Assembly: GCF_900120175.1 (NCBI RefSeq) | Contig: NZ_FQLF01000005.1 | Span: 498,501 to 562,500, forward strand | DNA from: Oceanicoccus sp. KOV_DT_Chl | GTDB taxonomy: Bacteria; Pseudomonadota; Gammaproteobacteria; Pseudomonadales; Dasaniaceae | Direction of reading: 5' to 3' | DNA length: 64,000 nt | Shown here: one piece after another, positions 9,337 through 19,447 of the stretch | Layout of the letters: each line of letters opens with the position of its first letter | Numbering within the stretch: position 1 is the stretch's first letter | Made by a program: the position numbers and the translations under genes | Notes under the pieces: generated by a model | Seen by the model: the letters and a program-made list of their open reading frames with translations, nothing else | The model's database searches: none | Told to the model about the DNA's origin: nothing

Positions 9337-12327
9337 TTAAAACTTATAAGTGTAGCCGACTGAGATATAGCGTCCCATAATATCAGTGTTTGAGTAATCA
9401 ACACCTGCAGCAGAACCCCAAACAAAATTGGGCTGTTTATCAAACAGATTCTCAACGGTTAAACGCGCGTAACTATTATCCGTAAATTCATAACCCATAT
9501 TAAAATCCCATACGGTAAATGAAGGGATATTTACAGTATCAACTGCCGGATTAAAACCACCCACTTCTTCAGCACGATTATTATCTAAATCGTCTTCATA
9601 ACCATGGATGTAATTGGCTGCCAAGGATGCTGTCCAACGATTCTGAGTCCAACGAACCTTGGCTTTTGCTCTCCAACGTGGGTAACGCCATTCTCCAGCA
9701 TACTTATCAGCAGCTACACTCGAATATAATTGCTCTTCATCATTGACTAAGTAAGAACCATCTAGGGTAAATTTAAAGTTGCCCATCTTAGTATCAAAAT
9801 ACTGAGTATAGGCAATATCTATACCCTCAATTTCACGCTCTGACGCATTAATCGGTGTTGAATGCACATCAAATAATTCTGGCAAATCTGAACCGGCACA
9901 ATCATCAGCCGTACCAGCCGTATATGAAGCAGGATCACAGTTGAGATAGACACCTGCTGTTCCTGTAGGCAGATCATCCGGATCAGTAGCAATGACGCCG
10001 CTAATTTCACCTGTTAATAAACCATAAACATAAGCTGCCGTATTGTTATCGATAATCAAATTTTCATACTCGATCTTCCACCAATCAACATTTAACTCAA
10101 TATTGTCTGTTGGGCGAAGTAAGAATCCAATACCATAAGTTTCTGCAGTTTCTGGCTCTAGATCAGGGTTGTTAACCAATTCAGAGGCAATGGGTAAGGT
10201 TGCACTATAACCGCCACAAACATCGTTATCATCAAAGTATTGGTTAAATTCATTATCTCCATTACAACGGCCCGTAAAACCGCTCAATAGAGTATTTAGT
10301 CCCGCTTGAGCTAGAGATGGCGCACGAAAAGATTCTGACCAATTAGCGCGTAAAATCAGCTTATTATTCACTTCATAACGCAAACCAATTTTGCCATTAG
10401 TATCACTACCAAAATCGTCGTAGTCATCGTATCGAGCGGCAATTTGAGCCTCAAAACCATCGGCTATTGGCACTACCATTTCAGCATAAACCGCAAATTG
10501 TTCTCTTTCATAATCTGCTTGAGTAGAGCTAAAACTAACGATAGGATCAGACTGTTCTGCTGTTGCAAGAGCATCTGCTGATGGCTCATCAGATATCTCT
10601 TCTTTACGCCAATCCATGCCCACTGCCAACGCAACATTCCCTGCTGGCATCGCGAATAAACTCGTTGTAGAGGCGTTAAAATCAAAACTGTAGAGATCAG
10701 ACTCACCTTTTCTTGTTGCTGTTGTTTGAATCAGGCGTAATGCGGCAGGATCTTGATTCGTTTGGCCATCGAAAGGGTTATACCAAACCTGGCTTGAACC
10801 TATATCTGAACACTGGGTACCACCTGGATTAAGAGAAGATAAATTAGCAACATCGGCACGATCACCGGAATACCAAGAAAAGTCTGCATCAACAATACTG
10901 CCATCTGCACATAACTGACCCAATAACGCAGCCTGTAATTCATCACGTTTATACAAGCCACTGCCCGTCTGCTCTGATTCGCTATGGCCAATATTGACAG
11001 CTGTTTCCCAATCCCAATCAGCTACCTGACCTTGCAAGCCAGATACCCATCGATAGCTTTCAGTTTCAACCTCTACCGCCTTGCTATCAGGAAAACGCCC
11101 CAAGATAGTAAAGAATTCATACTCATCCGGGTAAGGTGAATTGGCTGAATCAATATCATTAGCTAGAGTAGCGGCATCTATGCCAGTGGGTGATCCACCA
11201 AATGAATTAACCTCCAACGCATCAATTAAATCCTGCTCATTAGCCCAACCAGGGTGGTTAGGGCTAACAGCTAAAGGCGTACCACCAAAAGAAGCTCCAG
11301 AACCCGCCGCAAATGACTCTTTTGATTGATACATAACTTCGTTAAACCATGTCAGACCACCAAACTGAACGTCAAGCGTTGCAGTCAAACCAATAGATTC
11401 AAAGTCGCCTTTGATAGCAGCAACTCGATTTTCGTTATAACCACACTGTTCACCATACTGTGTAGTAATTGGCTGAAAGAGTTCACTATTTGCTGCCAAG
11501 CAATTGTCTGTTTCGTTAACATCATCGATAGCAAGATCATAATCATTAAACGCAACTATCGGACTATCAGGACTAAAGCGAATGGCATTTTTTGTTGCAT
11601 CACGATCACGCTCATATAAGTCTGCACGCTTAAAGTAATCAGCCACAATCATTGCACGAACATTATCAGTAGATTTACCCCAAACAGCATTTAAATTATA
11701 TTCACCATCATCTGAACTCGCTGTAGACTGGCCACCATTAACCGACAATTCAAAGCCATCAAAATCATCACGCAAAATTACATTAACCACACCAGCTACA
11801 GCATCGGCACCATAAATTGCTGAAGCGCCCGAGGGTAAAATCTCAATACGTTCAATTGCTGACAAAGGAATGGAATTTATATCTACAAATGACTCTGTCC
11901 CAGCCTTACCAAAAGAAGCAACAGAAACACGACGTCCGTTAACTAATGTCAAGGTTGAGCTTGTTCCTAAACCACGAAGAGAAACACCTGCAGAACCTGC
12001 TGGCGCAGAACCGGAAGAAGCTGAAGCACCTTCAGTGCTAAAGGTACCGGTGCCGCCACCAGTCACCGTAAGATCTTTAAGGACGCCGACCAAACTATCT
12101 GCGCCCGACTCTAAAATATCTTTTCGATTAATTTGAATAGCAGGCATCGAGCCCTCTAAATCAAGCCCTTTAATATTCGAGCCGGTTACTTTTATTTCTT
12201 CAATCACTTGGGAGTTTTTGTTATCAGCCGATACTTCCTGTGCCGCTAACTGCTGCACTGAAAACACTGCCCCTAATCCCAGAGCCAACCTTAAAGCTGT
12301 GGCCAATTGCTTACGCTGTGTATGCAT
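9337..12327 (-). CDS. large TonB-dependent outer membrane receptor
   Basis: 996 residues. Signal peptide ending VQQLAAQ, then IEEIKVTGSNIK, a plug with LRGLGTSSTLTLVNGRRV and LPSGASAIYGADAVAGVVN, and a barrel ending GRYISVGYTYKF with the terminal aromatic residue. The plug pattern is that of the large oligopeptide/polymer-type receptors common in Alteromonas and Shewanella relatives. It is the first gene of the operon with YfcC permease, IadA-like dipeptidase, cyanophycinase and Lrp regulator, so beta-Asp-Arg or short cyanophycin pieces are the probable cargo (inference). RBS GAGGG lies before the ATG. Confidence 0.9.
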   Translation of the reverse strand: MHTQRKQLATALRLALGLGAVFSVQQLAAQEVSADNKNSQVIEEIKVTGSNIKGLDLEGSMPAIQINRKDILESGADSLVGVLKDLTVTGGGTGTFSTEGASASSGSAPAGSAGVSLRGLGTSSTLTLVNGRRVSVASFGKAGTESFVDINSIPLSAIERIEILPSGASAIYGADAVAGVVNVILRDDFDGFELSVNGGQSTASSDDGEYNLNAVWGKSTDNVRAMIVADYFKRADLYERDRDATKNAIRFSPDSPIVAFNDYDLAIDDVNETDNCLAANSELFQPITTQYGEQCGYNENRVAAIKGDFESIGLTATLDVQFGGLTWFNEVMYQSKESFAAGSGASFGGTPLAVSPNHPGWANEQDLIDALEVNSFGGSPTGIDAATLANDIDSANSPYPDEYEFFTILGRFPDSKAVEVETESYRWVSGLQGQVADWDWETAVNIGHSESEQTGSGLYKRDELQAALLGQLCADGSIVDADFSWYSGDRADVANLSSLNPGGTQCSDIGSSQVWYNPFDGQTNQDPAALRLIQTTATRKGESDLYSFDFNASTTSLFAMPAGNVALAVGMDWRKEEISDEPSADALATAEQSDPIVSFSSTQADYEREQFAVYAEMVVPIADGFEAQIAARYDDYDDFGSDTNGKIGLRYEVNNKLILRANWSESFRAPSLAQAGLNTLLSGFTGRCNGDNEFNQYFDDNDVCGGYSATLPIASELVNNPDLEPETAETYGIGFLLRPTDNIELNVDWWKIEYENLIIDNNTAAYVYGLLTGEISGVIATDPDDLPTGTAGVYLNCDPASYTAGTADDCAGSDLPELFDVHSTPINASEREIEGIDIAYTQYFDTKMGNFKFTLDGSYLVNDEEQLYSSVAADKYAGEWRYPRWRAKAKVRWTQNRWTASLAANYIHGYEDDLDNNRAEEVGGFNPAVDTVNIPSFTVWDFNMGYEFTDNSYARLTVENLFDKQPNFVWGSAAGVDYSNTDIMGRYISVGYTYKF

Positions 12328-12732
12328 GGAGTTACCCTCTCAAACCTAGTTCATTTTAGTTATTGGAAAAGCACCCTAAGGATTGCGGCTATTAAAAAAT
12401 AACTCGACGCACCCGCAGGCTAGATTGGAGCAACAGGAAAATACCCTAGCAAAAAAGTTAAGATAAAAACGCAGTGATGGGAAGTAACGAAAGAGATCGA
12501 CGTCAAAAGACCAGCACTTCGCTCCTAGAAGCTCCAGGAGAAAAGATGCTACTCGTCGAACCACTCACTCAATTTATAATCGGGGAGCAGTCGGGAAGCG
12601 CAAATAAAAGATGATTAAATTGCTGCATAAGTATGTTAAAAACAGAACTCAGTAATTGACTAGCTGGCCCGATAGTACCCACAGTTTTCTTGCTTGTAAA
12701 TACGGTAATGCAATAACAAAGCAAAATTAACA
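12328..12732. other. 405-nt spacer between receptor gene and aminotransferase gene
   Basis: No convincing coding frame. It holds the weaker copy of the shared promoter element (12613-12651) and so probably a leader of about 285 nt for the receptor operon. A short CTCCT/AGGAG inverted repeat lies near 12523-12541. Nothing else was recognised. Confidence 0.4.
12613..12651 (-). promoter_or_regulatory. weaker copy of the shared TGAGTTC promoter element
   Basis: On the minus strand TGAGTTCTG (from 12651) is followed, at exactly the spacing seen at 4702-4740 and 14132-14170, by TTTAATC, a 5/6 match to TATAAT. The downstream gene on this strand is the TonB receptor starting at 12327. Confidence 0.35.
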
Positions 12733-14095
12733 TTATTCCAGTACCTCCAAAGATTTCACAATTGACTCCACCAAATAGTCTATTTGGTCAACGGAAATGA
12801 TTAGCGGCGGTGATACTGCGAGGGTAGAAACCGAAGGTAAAGGTCTGATTATTAAGCCTAATTCTCTCGCTTGAGCAGCCACTTTCGGCGCCCACTTGGC
12901 GGCTGGATCGGGCAACTGCCGGGTCTTTTTATCCACCACTAACTGGATACCTGCCAGCAAGCCACGACCGCGAATTTCACCCACCAAGGGATGGTCAGAC
13001 AAGCTTTCCCGTAATTTTTGATGAGGTATGCGCCGTTTTTCCGCGCCTTAGCGACCAAATCTTCCCGCTCCATGATCTCGATATTGGCCAGTGCTACTGC
13101 AGCCCCTACGGGATGACCACTATAGGTATAGCCATGTGAAAAACCACCTAATTTGGCCGATCCCTGTTTCAAGACTTCCCATATAGGGTCGCTAATAAAC
13201 GCCGCCGACATCGGAAAATAACCACTGGTCAAGCCTTTGGCGGTACTGATCATATCCGGCTCTATACCCAACTCACTACTACCAAACCAGCTACCTAATC
13301 TACCGTAACCGCAGACGACTTCATCAACAATTAGCAAAATATCGTGTTGCCGCAACAACTTGCTCAATTGTGGGTAATAATCAGCAGGCGGCTCGATAAT
13401 CCCCCCGCAGCATGTATAGGCTCGGCAATAAATGCCGCAATATTTTCAGCGCCTTCCCGCTCTATAAGCTCACTAACGTTATTAATAAGCCGTGAACAAA
13501 ACGCCTGCTCAGTTTCATTTTCCAAGCCGCGAGTGTAAAAATGCGGGCAATCAGTACGCAGTACAAAATCCATTGGTAGCGGAAACGCTTTGTGAAAACC
13601 ACCCAAGCCTGTGAGGCTAGCAGTACTGATCGACGTGCCATGATATGCCTGCTCTCTGGCGATCACTTTGACTTTACTAACGTTGCCACGCAAATGATGA
13701 TAATGCCACGCAATCTTAACCAATGTGTCATTGGCATCACTACCGCCACTACCAAAAAAGACTTTACCCATAGCATCGGGCGCATGCTGGAGTAACTTTT
13801 CTGCCAACTCTACCTGCCAAGGATTAGAAGCATTACTGAAGGTGTGGTAATAACCTAATTGCTCCGCACTGGCCGCCATCGCCTGCGCCAACTCGCTGCG
13901 GCCATAGCCGGCATTCACACACCATAGCCCGGCAACCCCATCCAGGTAGCTGCGGCCATCAGCACCGACAACGTCACAACCTTTACCAGACACCATCATC
14001 TGGGGGCCTTGCTCACACAACGCGGTGATCGAGGATGCCGGATGCAAAATCACCTTTGGGTCCATTGCAATCAATTCATCAACTGACTTTTTCAT
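12733..14095 (-). CDS. class III PLP-dependent aminotransferase (two frameshifts in the read sequence)
   Basis: About 454 residues after restoring one base in the C-run 13401-13406 and one in the T-run 13015-13019; both joins restore conserved sequence (HAAGGIIEPPADYYPQLSK and LRESLSDHPLVGEIRGRG). Visible motifs are YLDGVAGLWCVNAGYGR, YYHTFSNASNPW, GSGGSDANDT, AYHGTSISTASLTG, the aspartate loop VDEVVCGYGRLG, and STAKGLTSGYFPM with the PLP lysine. Length and motifs fit the omega-amino acid/putrescine-pyruvate aminotransferase group (SpuC-like) rather than the 406-residue AstC. Being divergent to astADB, it may act as succinylornithine transaminase or on another amine from arginine (inference). 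The ATG is 38 nt after the predicted -10. Confidence 0.85.
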
Positions 14096-14131
14096 AAAAA
14101 ATTTCCTGCTAACTAATCAATACCTGCAATC

Positions 14132-14170
14132 GATTATAAGGAAAATTCACAAAATCAAATTCGGAACTCA
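14132..14170 (-). promoter_or_regulatory. putative promoter with shared TGAGTTCCGAATT element
   Basis: On the minus strand TGAGTTCCGAATT (14170-14158) precedes TATAAT (14138-14133). It matches 4702-4740 at 29 of 39 positions without gaps, including 13 identical bases at one end and 7 at the other. It lies 38 nt before the aminotransferase start, in the 282-nt divergent region shared with the M20/astADB operon. Confidence 0.5.
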
Positions 14171-14377
14171 CAGTCATCGGAAAAACTTTATCCTGTTCAC
14201 TCTATAAATACTTAATTTTAATCCGCCAACCTCAACAGCAATACCCACTGCCAAACCACCAACACCGACCCTTCCGAATTTTATTCGACAAACACACCCA
14301 AAAAGAAAAGCACATCCGGTTACACCATGAGCATACTTGCTCACCATTACATGGCGTATAAATTTTAAAGGCAAAGC

Positions 14378-15597
14378 GTGAATTCAACCCAGAAAAAATT
14401 AATCCAGCCCATCCATCAATGGCAGCAGTCAATGATGGAGCACACTATGCACGTGGCTAACATAAATTCTGGATCATTTAATCGCCCGGGCATTGAACAG
14501 GTCGTTGATTATTTTGATCGATTGTTTTCCGATATTTGTGATCAACAACAACGCATTGAGCTGTCGCCGATAGAACAAATTAATGACCAGGGCGAAATCT
14601 TGCAAAAGCCTACTGCTGAAGCAGCCTTGTATCGCATTCGCCCAGAAGCACCGGTGCAAATTTTATGTACCGGCCATACCGACACAGTATTTTCTGCAGA
14701 GTCTGACTTTCAAACCTGCTGGCAACAAGGCAATCATTTGCGCGGGCCTGGTGTCGCTGACATGAAGGGCGGCTTAGTGGTGCTTTATCATGCACTGAAG
14801 GCGATCCACCACTCTCCCCTTGCTGAAAAAATTGGTTTCACCGTACTGCTTTCACCCGATGAAGAAATCGGTTCGCCACTGTCCGCCCAACACTTAAGCC
14901 ATTGGGCCAAGCAATCCGCCGTTGGCATGGTTTATGAGCCAGCGCTTGAAGATGGCACCCTGGCAGGTGCTCGCAAGGGCAGCGGCAACTTTGATCTGGT
15001 AGTGCATGGCAAAGCAAGTCATGCCGGCCGAGATTTTTTTGCCGGCCGTAACGCTATCGTCACGGCATCGATGTTAACCCAGCAATTAGCGGCACTGAGC
15101 AACGAAGCGAAAGGTATCACTGTCAATATTGGTCGTATCGATGGTGGCGGCCCGGTGAACGTGGTTCCCGATCGAGCAGTGATTCGGTTCAACGTCAGAA
15201 TCGAACAAGCACAACAGCAACAAGCAATACTGAGTGCTATTAAAAACATCATTAGCGCAACCAGCCAGCAATCAGGCTTAGAGATGCAATTGCATGGCAG
15301 TTTCGGACGCCCACCAAAACCGATGGACGCCAAACATCAAGCTCTGTTTGAACGACTACAACACTGCGGTGAATTAATCGGGTTCCCATTGCCTGGCGCA
15401 GTACCGGCGGCTGTTGTGAAGGTAACAATCTTGCAGCAGCAGGACTGGCAACCATCGACACGCTTGGGGTTAGAGGCGGTGCCATTCATAGCGAAGATGA
15501 ATTTATGTGCATCGACAGTTTTGTTGAACGCGCGCAACTCAGCGCCTTATTAATGTCAGAAATTTACGATCATGTGCGTGAGGAATCATTGTGTTAA
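14378..15597 (+). CDS. M20-family metallo-amidohydrolase in the ast operon (one frameshift)
   Basis: About 406 residues with one base restored in the C-run 15385-15387; the downstream frame then reads PIAWRSTGG, GLATIDTLGVRGGAIHSEDE. M20 zinc-site motifs: CTGHTDTVF (His), GPGVADMKGG (bridging Asp), SPDEEIGS (catalytic Glu and ligand Glu), HGKASHAGRDFFAGRNAI (dimerisation-domain His), and GAIHSEDEF (last His). ArgE and DapE of this family remove acetyl or succinyl groups from amino acids. As first gene before astA, astD and astB, with no AstE (M14 family) seen here, it is a candidate succinylglutamate desuccinylase by non-orthologous replacement (inference). Start codon is GTG; its end overlaps astA by 7 nt. 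Confidence 0.8.
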
Positions 15598-16610
15598 TTA
15601 TTCGACCCGTCGCCAACGGCGATTTGGCAGATCTGTTGCAACTTGCAAACAAAGCAGGCAAAGGTATGACTTCACTTCCGCCTTGTGAGCAAACCCTGCA
15701 ACAAAGTATCGACAAATCGACGGCGAGTTTTAATTCATCAAAGCCCAGCCCGGAAGACTATTTTCTGCTGGTGTTAGAAGATCTAAGCATTGGCAAAGTG
15801 GTTGGAACTACTGCCATTTATGCTCGCACACATTCCAAACAAGCTTTTTATGCTTACCGGTTAATGTCAGCAATTCACTATTCTCATTCACTAGGTAAAG
15901 AAGTGCGCTCGGGAGTGCTGCAGTTGGCCAATGACTATACCGACTGCTCTGAGGTCGGCACGTTGTTTGTAGATCCGGATTACCGTGGCAACGGCCACTG
16001 GCTGGCCAGTTCACGCTATTTATTTATGGGGATTTTTCGCGAGCGTTTTCACAGTCATGTAGTCGCGGAACTCAGAGGCTGGCTCGACGAGCAAGGCAAT
16101 AGCCCGTTTTGGGAAGCCATTGGCCAGCATTTTTTTGAAATGAGTTTTGAACAAGCTGATCGACTCTGCTCAGCAGGCTCTAATCAATTCATTACTGAGT
16201 TAATGCCTAAGTTTCCCATTTACACACGGATGCTACCCGAGCAGGCGCGCGCGGTGCTGGGCAAACCTCACGATGCTGGCCGCCGAGCACTGGAGCTACT
16301 CATTAATGAGGGTTTCGAGTATGAAGACTTCATCGATATTTTTGATGCCGGCCCGATGTTACGTGCAAAAATTGATTCACTACGCAGCGTTAAAGCTATC
16401 GAACGGGGAACCGCTATCGCCACCGACAAGCCACTTGATGCTTCTCCTTCCATTGTTGTGAATGGAAAACTTAGCGACTTACGCTTTATAAAAACTCCCA
16501 TAACACGCGGCGATGAAGGCGAAATTAAAATGTCTGCAGCAGCCATAGCTGCACTCAAGGTAGCCCCTGGCGAACTAATTCATCTCATTGGAAAATCCCG
16601 GGAGTCATAA
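15591..16610 (+). CDS. astA: arginine N-succinyltransferase
   Basis: 339 residues, near the usual 340-345, starting at GTG (IIRPVANGDLADLLQLA, then GMTSLPP). AstA moves succinyl from succinyl-CoA to the alpha-amino group of arginine, the first AST step. Family segments seen: YRLMSAIHYSHSLGKEV, EVGTLFVDPDYRGNGHWLAS (acetyl/succinyl-CoA binding GNAT loop), FFEMSFEQADRL and ELMPKFPIY. The start overlaps the end of the M20 gene and GAGGAA precedes it. Arginine released from beta-Asp-Arg would enter here. Confidence 0.95.
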   Translation: MLIIRPVANGDLADLLQLANKAGKGMTSLPPCEQTLQQSIDKSTASFNSSKPSPEDYFLLVLEDLSIGKVVGTTAIYARTHSKQAFYAYRLMSAIHYSHSLGKEVRSGVLQLANDYTDCSEVGTLFVDPDYRGNGHWLASSRYLFMGIFRERFHSHVVAELRGWLDEQGNSPFWEAIGQHFFEMSFEQADRLCSAGSNQFITELMPKFPIYTRMLPEQARAVLGKPHDAGRRALELLINEGFEYEDFIDIFDAGPMLRAKIDSLRSVKAIERGTAIATDKPLDASPSIVVNGKLSDLRFIKTPITRGDEGEIKMSAAAIAALKVAPGELIHLIGKSRES

Positions 16611-16611
16611 C

Positions 16612-18069
16612 ATGAGCGATTTAACTATTCACTGCAGCTGCACTCATAGGCTGAGAAAAACACTCATATCGAAAGATCCGGCAACCAACGAAATTATTTG
16701 GCAAGGGCACTGCGCCAACGAAACCCAGGTTACCGAGGCAGTTAACGCTGCCAGAGATGCTCAGCCTGGATGGCAAGCACTGGGGCTAACCGCACGAAAA
16801 AAAGTGATCACACGTTTTGCTGAAGAATTAACGCTGGCAAAGGATCAACTGGCAGAAATGATTTGTCGTGAAACCGGCAAACCCCAGTGGGAAGCGCTCG
16901 CAGAAGTCGACGCTATGATCGGCAAAATCGCCATAAGTATTGATGCCCAGCAACAACGAGCCGGCAGCAGTAATAACGCTGCTGCGGGTATCGCAACTGA
17001 ACATCGAGCCCACGGTGTACTGGCTGTCTTCGGCCCCTACAACTTTCCCGGCCATCTGCCCAATGGTCATATCGTACCGGCATTATTGGCAGGTAATGCC
17101 GTAGTTTTTAAACCCAGCGAGCAAACCCCGATGACGGCAGTGCTCACTGTTGAGCTATGGTACCGCGCCGGCCTACCCGACAATGTGCTTAATCTTTTAC
17201 AGGGCGAGCGCGAAACCGGAGCTGCGCTTGCCGCCGCCAATATTGATGGTTTGTTATTTACCGGATCGTCCGCCACGGGAAAACAATTACACCGGCAATT
17301 TGCCGGCCGTCCGGAAGTACTACTGGCGCTGGAAATGGGTGGCAATAATCCACTGATCGTCGGACAAATCAAATCCACCGAACTCGCGGCCAGGCATATT
17401 ATCAGCAGCGCGTTTATTAGCGCAGGACAGCGCTGCACCTGCGCGCGCCGTCTCATTTTGGTAGAAAATGAAACCACCAGTGAATTACTGGAAGCAGTAC
17501 AGACATTGATTGATAAATTGACTATTGGCCAATGGCAAACCAAACCCGAGCCATTTTATGGACCCGTCATCAACCCCAAAACCGCCACTAACTTGTTGCA
17601 AGCACAACAGCAGCTCATCGCCCTTGGCGGTAACGCACTGCGCATGATGAAACCGCTTTCAATAGGAGACTGTTTTCTTAGTCCTGGGTTAATCGATATG
17701 AGCAATGTGCAAGAGGTACCAGACGAGGAATGGTTTGGGCCGCTGTTGCAGATTTATCGGGTCGCTACTATTACTGACGCCATTAGCCTGGCCAATCAAA
17801 CTCAATACGGCCTGGCAGCTGGCTTACTCAGTGATAGCAATAGTGAGCAAGAGCAATTTATCAACAATATTCGTGCTGGCGTCATCAGCATCAACAAACC
17901 AACGGCCGGCGCTTCCAGTCGCTTACCTTTTGGCGGTATTGGCGCCAGCGGTAATCACCGCGCCAGTGCCTTTTATGCCGCCGATTACTGTGCATGGCCA
18001 CAGGCAATGTCCATCGGTGTAGCCACCGACCAACAAGCAATGCCAGCGTTGAAAGGGATAAAAAAATGA
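16612..18069 (+). CDS. astD: succinylglutamate semialdehyde dehydrogenase
   Basis: 485 residues; NAD-dependent oxidation of N-succinylglutamate 5-semialdehyde to N-succinylglutamate. ALDH hallmarks: FGPYNFPGHLPNGH (about 140-153), FKPSEQTP, FTGSSATGK, catalytic-loop Glu241 in LEMGGNNP, nucleophile Cys275 in GQRCTCARR. The ATG at 16612 is preferred because GGGAG lies 8 nt upstream and one base separates it from the astA stop. The stop overlaps the astB start (ATGA). The N-terminus is slightly longer than in E. coli AstD. Confidence 0.95.
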   Translation: MSDLTIHCSCTHRLRKTLISKDPATNEIIWQGHCANETQVTEAVNAARDAQPGWQALGLTARKKVITRFAEELTLAKDQLAEMICRETGKPQWEALAEVDAMIGKIAISIDAQQQRAGSSNNAAAGIATEHRAHGVLAVFGPYNFPGHLPNGHIVPALLAGNAVVFKPSEQTPMTAVLTVELWYRAGLPDNVLNLLQGERETGAALAAANIDGLLFTGSSATGKQLHRQFAGRPEVLLALEMGGNNPLIVGQIKSTELAARHIISSAFISAGQRCTCARRLILVENETTSELLEAVQTLIDKLTIGQWQTKPEPFYGPVINPKTATNLLQAQQQLIALGGNALRMMKPLSIGDCFLSPGLIDMSNVQEVPDEEWFGPLLQIYRVATITDAISLANQTQYGLAAGLLSDSNSEQEQFINNIRAGVISINKPTAGASSRLPFGGIGASGNHRASAFYAADYCAWPQAMSIGVATDQQAMPALKGIKK

Positions 18070-19412
18070 GTATTTTAGAAGTAAATTTTGACGGCCTAAT
18101 TGGGCCCACACACAACTACAGCGGATTGTCATTTGGCAACCTCGCCTCTGAACGCAATGCACAGCTGCGTTCCAACCCCAAGGCAGCAGCTTTGCAAGGT
18201 TTAGCGAAAATGCGCCAGTTATTATCGCTAGGCTATCAGCAGGGTTTTATTCCACCGCAACAACGACCACAGTTAGACAGCATGCGCCAGCTCGGATTCA
18301 CTGGCAGTGACCAGCAAATTATTCAGCAACTGGCTAAACAAAATCCACGATTATTATCGATGGTCTATTCGGCCTCACCAATGTGGGCAGCCAATGCTGC
18401 TACCGTGACGCCATCAACCGATAGCGGTGATGGCCGAGTTCACTTTACTCCCGCTAATTTGTTAACCACACCTCACCGGGCAATTGAAGCAGAGGCAACC
18501 CAACATACTCTGGCAACTATTTTCAACGACCCGCAGCATTTTAAAATTCACGCGCCGCTGCCAGCCAACAACCTGTTTGCCGATGAAGGCGCAGCTAATC
18601 ATTCACGCCTTTGCCAACATTATGGTGATCCCGGCGTGGCCATGTTTGTATATGGTCGCGATGGCCTTGACTCAGCCAATCAACCCGCGCGCTTTCCAGC
18701 CAGACAAACCCGACTCGCCAGTGAAGCCGTTGCCCGCAGCCATGGCTTAACTGCTCAACAAGCTGTTTTCTGTCGTCAGCACCCCACCGCTATCGACGCT
18801 GGCGCTTTTCATAACGATGTTGTTGCGGTAGCGAACGGCCCCGTTCTGTTCTTTCACCAACTCGCTTTTGTCGACAAAGACTTTGAAACCATTAAACAAC
18901 AACTAGGCAACAAACTGAATTTGCAATTGCTACCCGTAAATCATCAGGAAGTCCCACTGGAAGATGCCATTAAAAGTTATTTATTCAACAGCCAATTACT
19001 CGCGGCACCGGATGGCGATATGACCAATATGCGCCTTATTGCTCCTTCGGAGTGTGCACAAAACAAGTCGGTAAGCGCTTATCTTGAGCGGCTGCTACAG
19101 GATCACCAGCAACCTATCAGGTCCGTTGATTTTGTTGATGTACGCCAAAGTATGAGCAACGGTGGCGGGCCTGCTTGCCTGCGCCTTAGAGTGGTACTTA
19201 ACGCCCAGCAACGCGCTGCGGTGAACCCGGCTTTTCTGATCACTGAAGATCGCATTACCGCACTAGAAGACTGGGTCAAGCAACATTATCGCGATCAGCT
19301 TGCGCCGGAGGATTTAGCTGATCCTGCTTTTTATACTGAATCGCTAGAAACGCTGGAAGCACTAACACAATTACTCAATTTGAAAAATTTTTATCCCTTC
19401 CAATCGCATTAA
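18066..19412 (+). CDS. astB: N-succinylarginine dihydrolase
   Basis: 448 residues (E. coli 447). AstB converts N-succinylarginine to N-succinylornithine, CO2 and two ammonia, the second AST step. The catalytic triad can be placed: Glu174 in FADEGAANH, His249 in GAFHNDVVA, Cys371 in GGPACLRLRVVL. The N-terminal FDGLIGPTHNYSGLSFGN is characteristic of the amidinotransferase-fold family. It starts within the ATGA overlap with astD. No canonical astC or astE follows; aspA does. Confidence 0.96.
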   Translation: MSILEVNFDGLIGPTHNYSGLSFGNLASERNAQLRSNPKAAALQGLAKMRQLLSLGYQQGFIPPQQRPQLDSMRQLGFTGSDQQIIQQLAKQNPRLLSMVYSASPMWAANAATVTPSTDSGDGRVHFTPANLLTTPHRAIEAEATQHTLATIFNDPQHFKIHAPLPANNLFADEGAANHSRLCQHYGDPGVAMFVYGRDGLDSANQPARFPARQTRLASEAVARSHGLTAQQAVFCRQHPTAIDAGAFHNDVVAVANGPVLFFHQLAFVDKDFETIKQQLGNKLNLQLLPVNHQEVPLEDAIKSYLFNSQLLAAPDGDMTNMRLIAPSECAQNKSVSAYLERLLQDHQQPIRSVDFVDVRQSMSNGGGPACLRLRVVLNAQQRAAVNPAFLITEDRITALEDWVKQHYRDQLAPEDLADPAFYTESLETLEALTQLLNLKNFYPFQSH

Positions 19413-19447
19413 GTGCACGAATAGCACTATAAAACCAGAGGTGTAAC

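Noticed and set aside
12376-12564. 62-codon frame upstream of the large TonB receptor
   Set aside because: No RBS or family signal; lies in the probable leader of the receptor operon.
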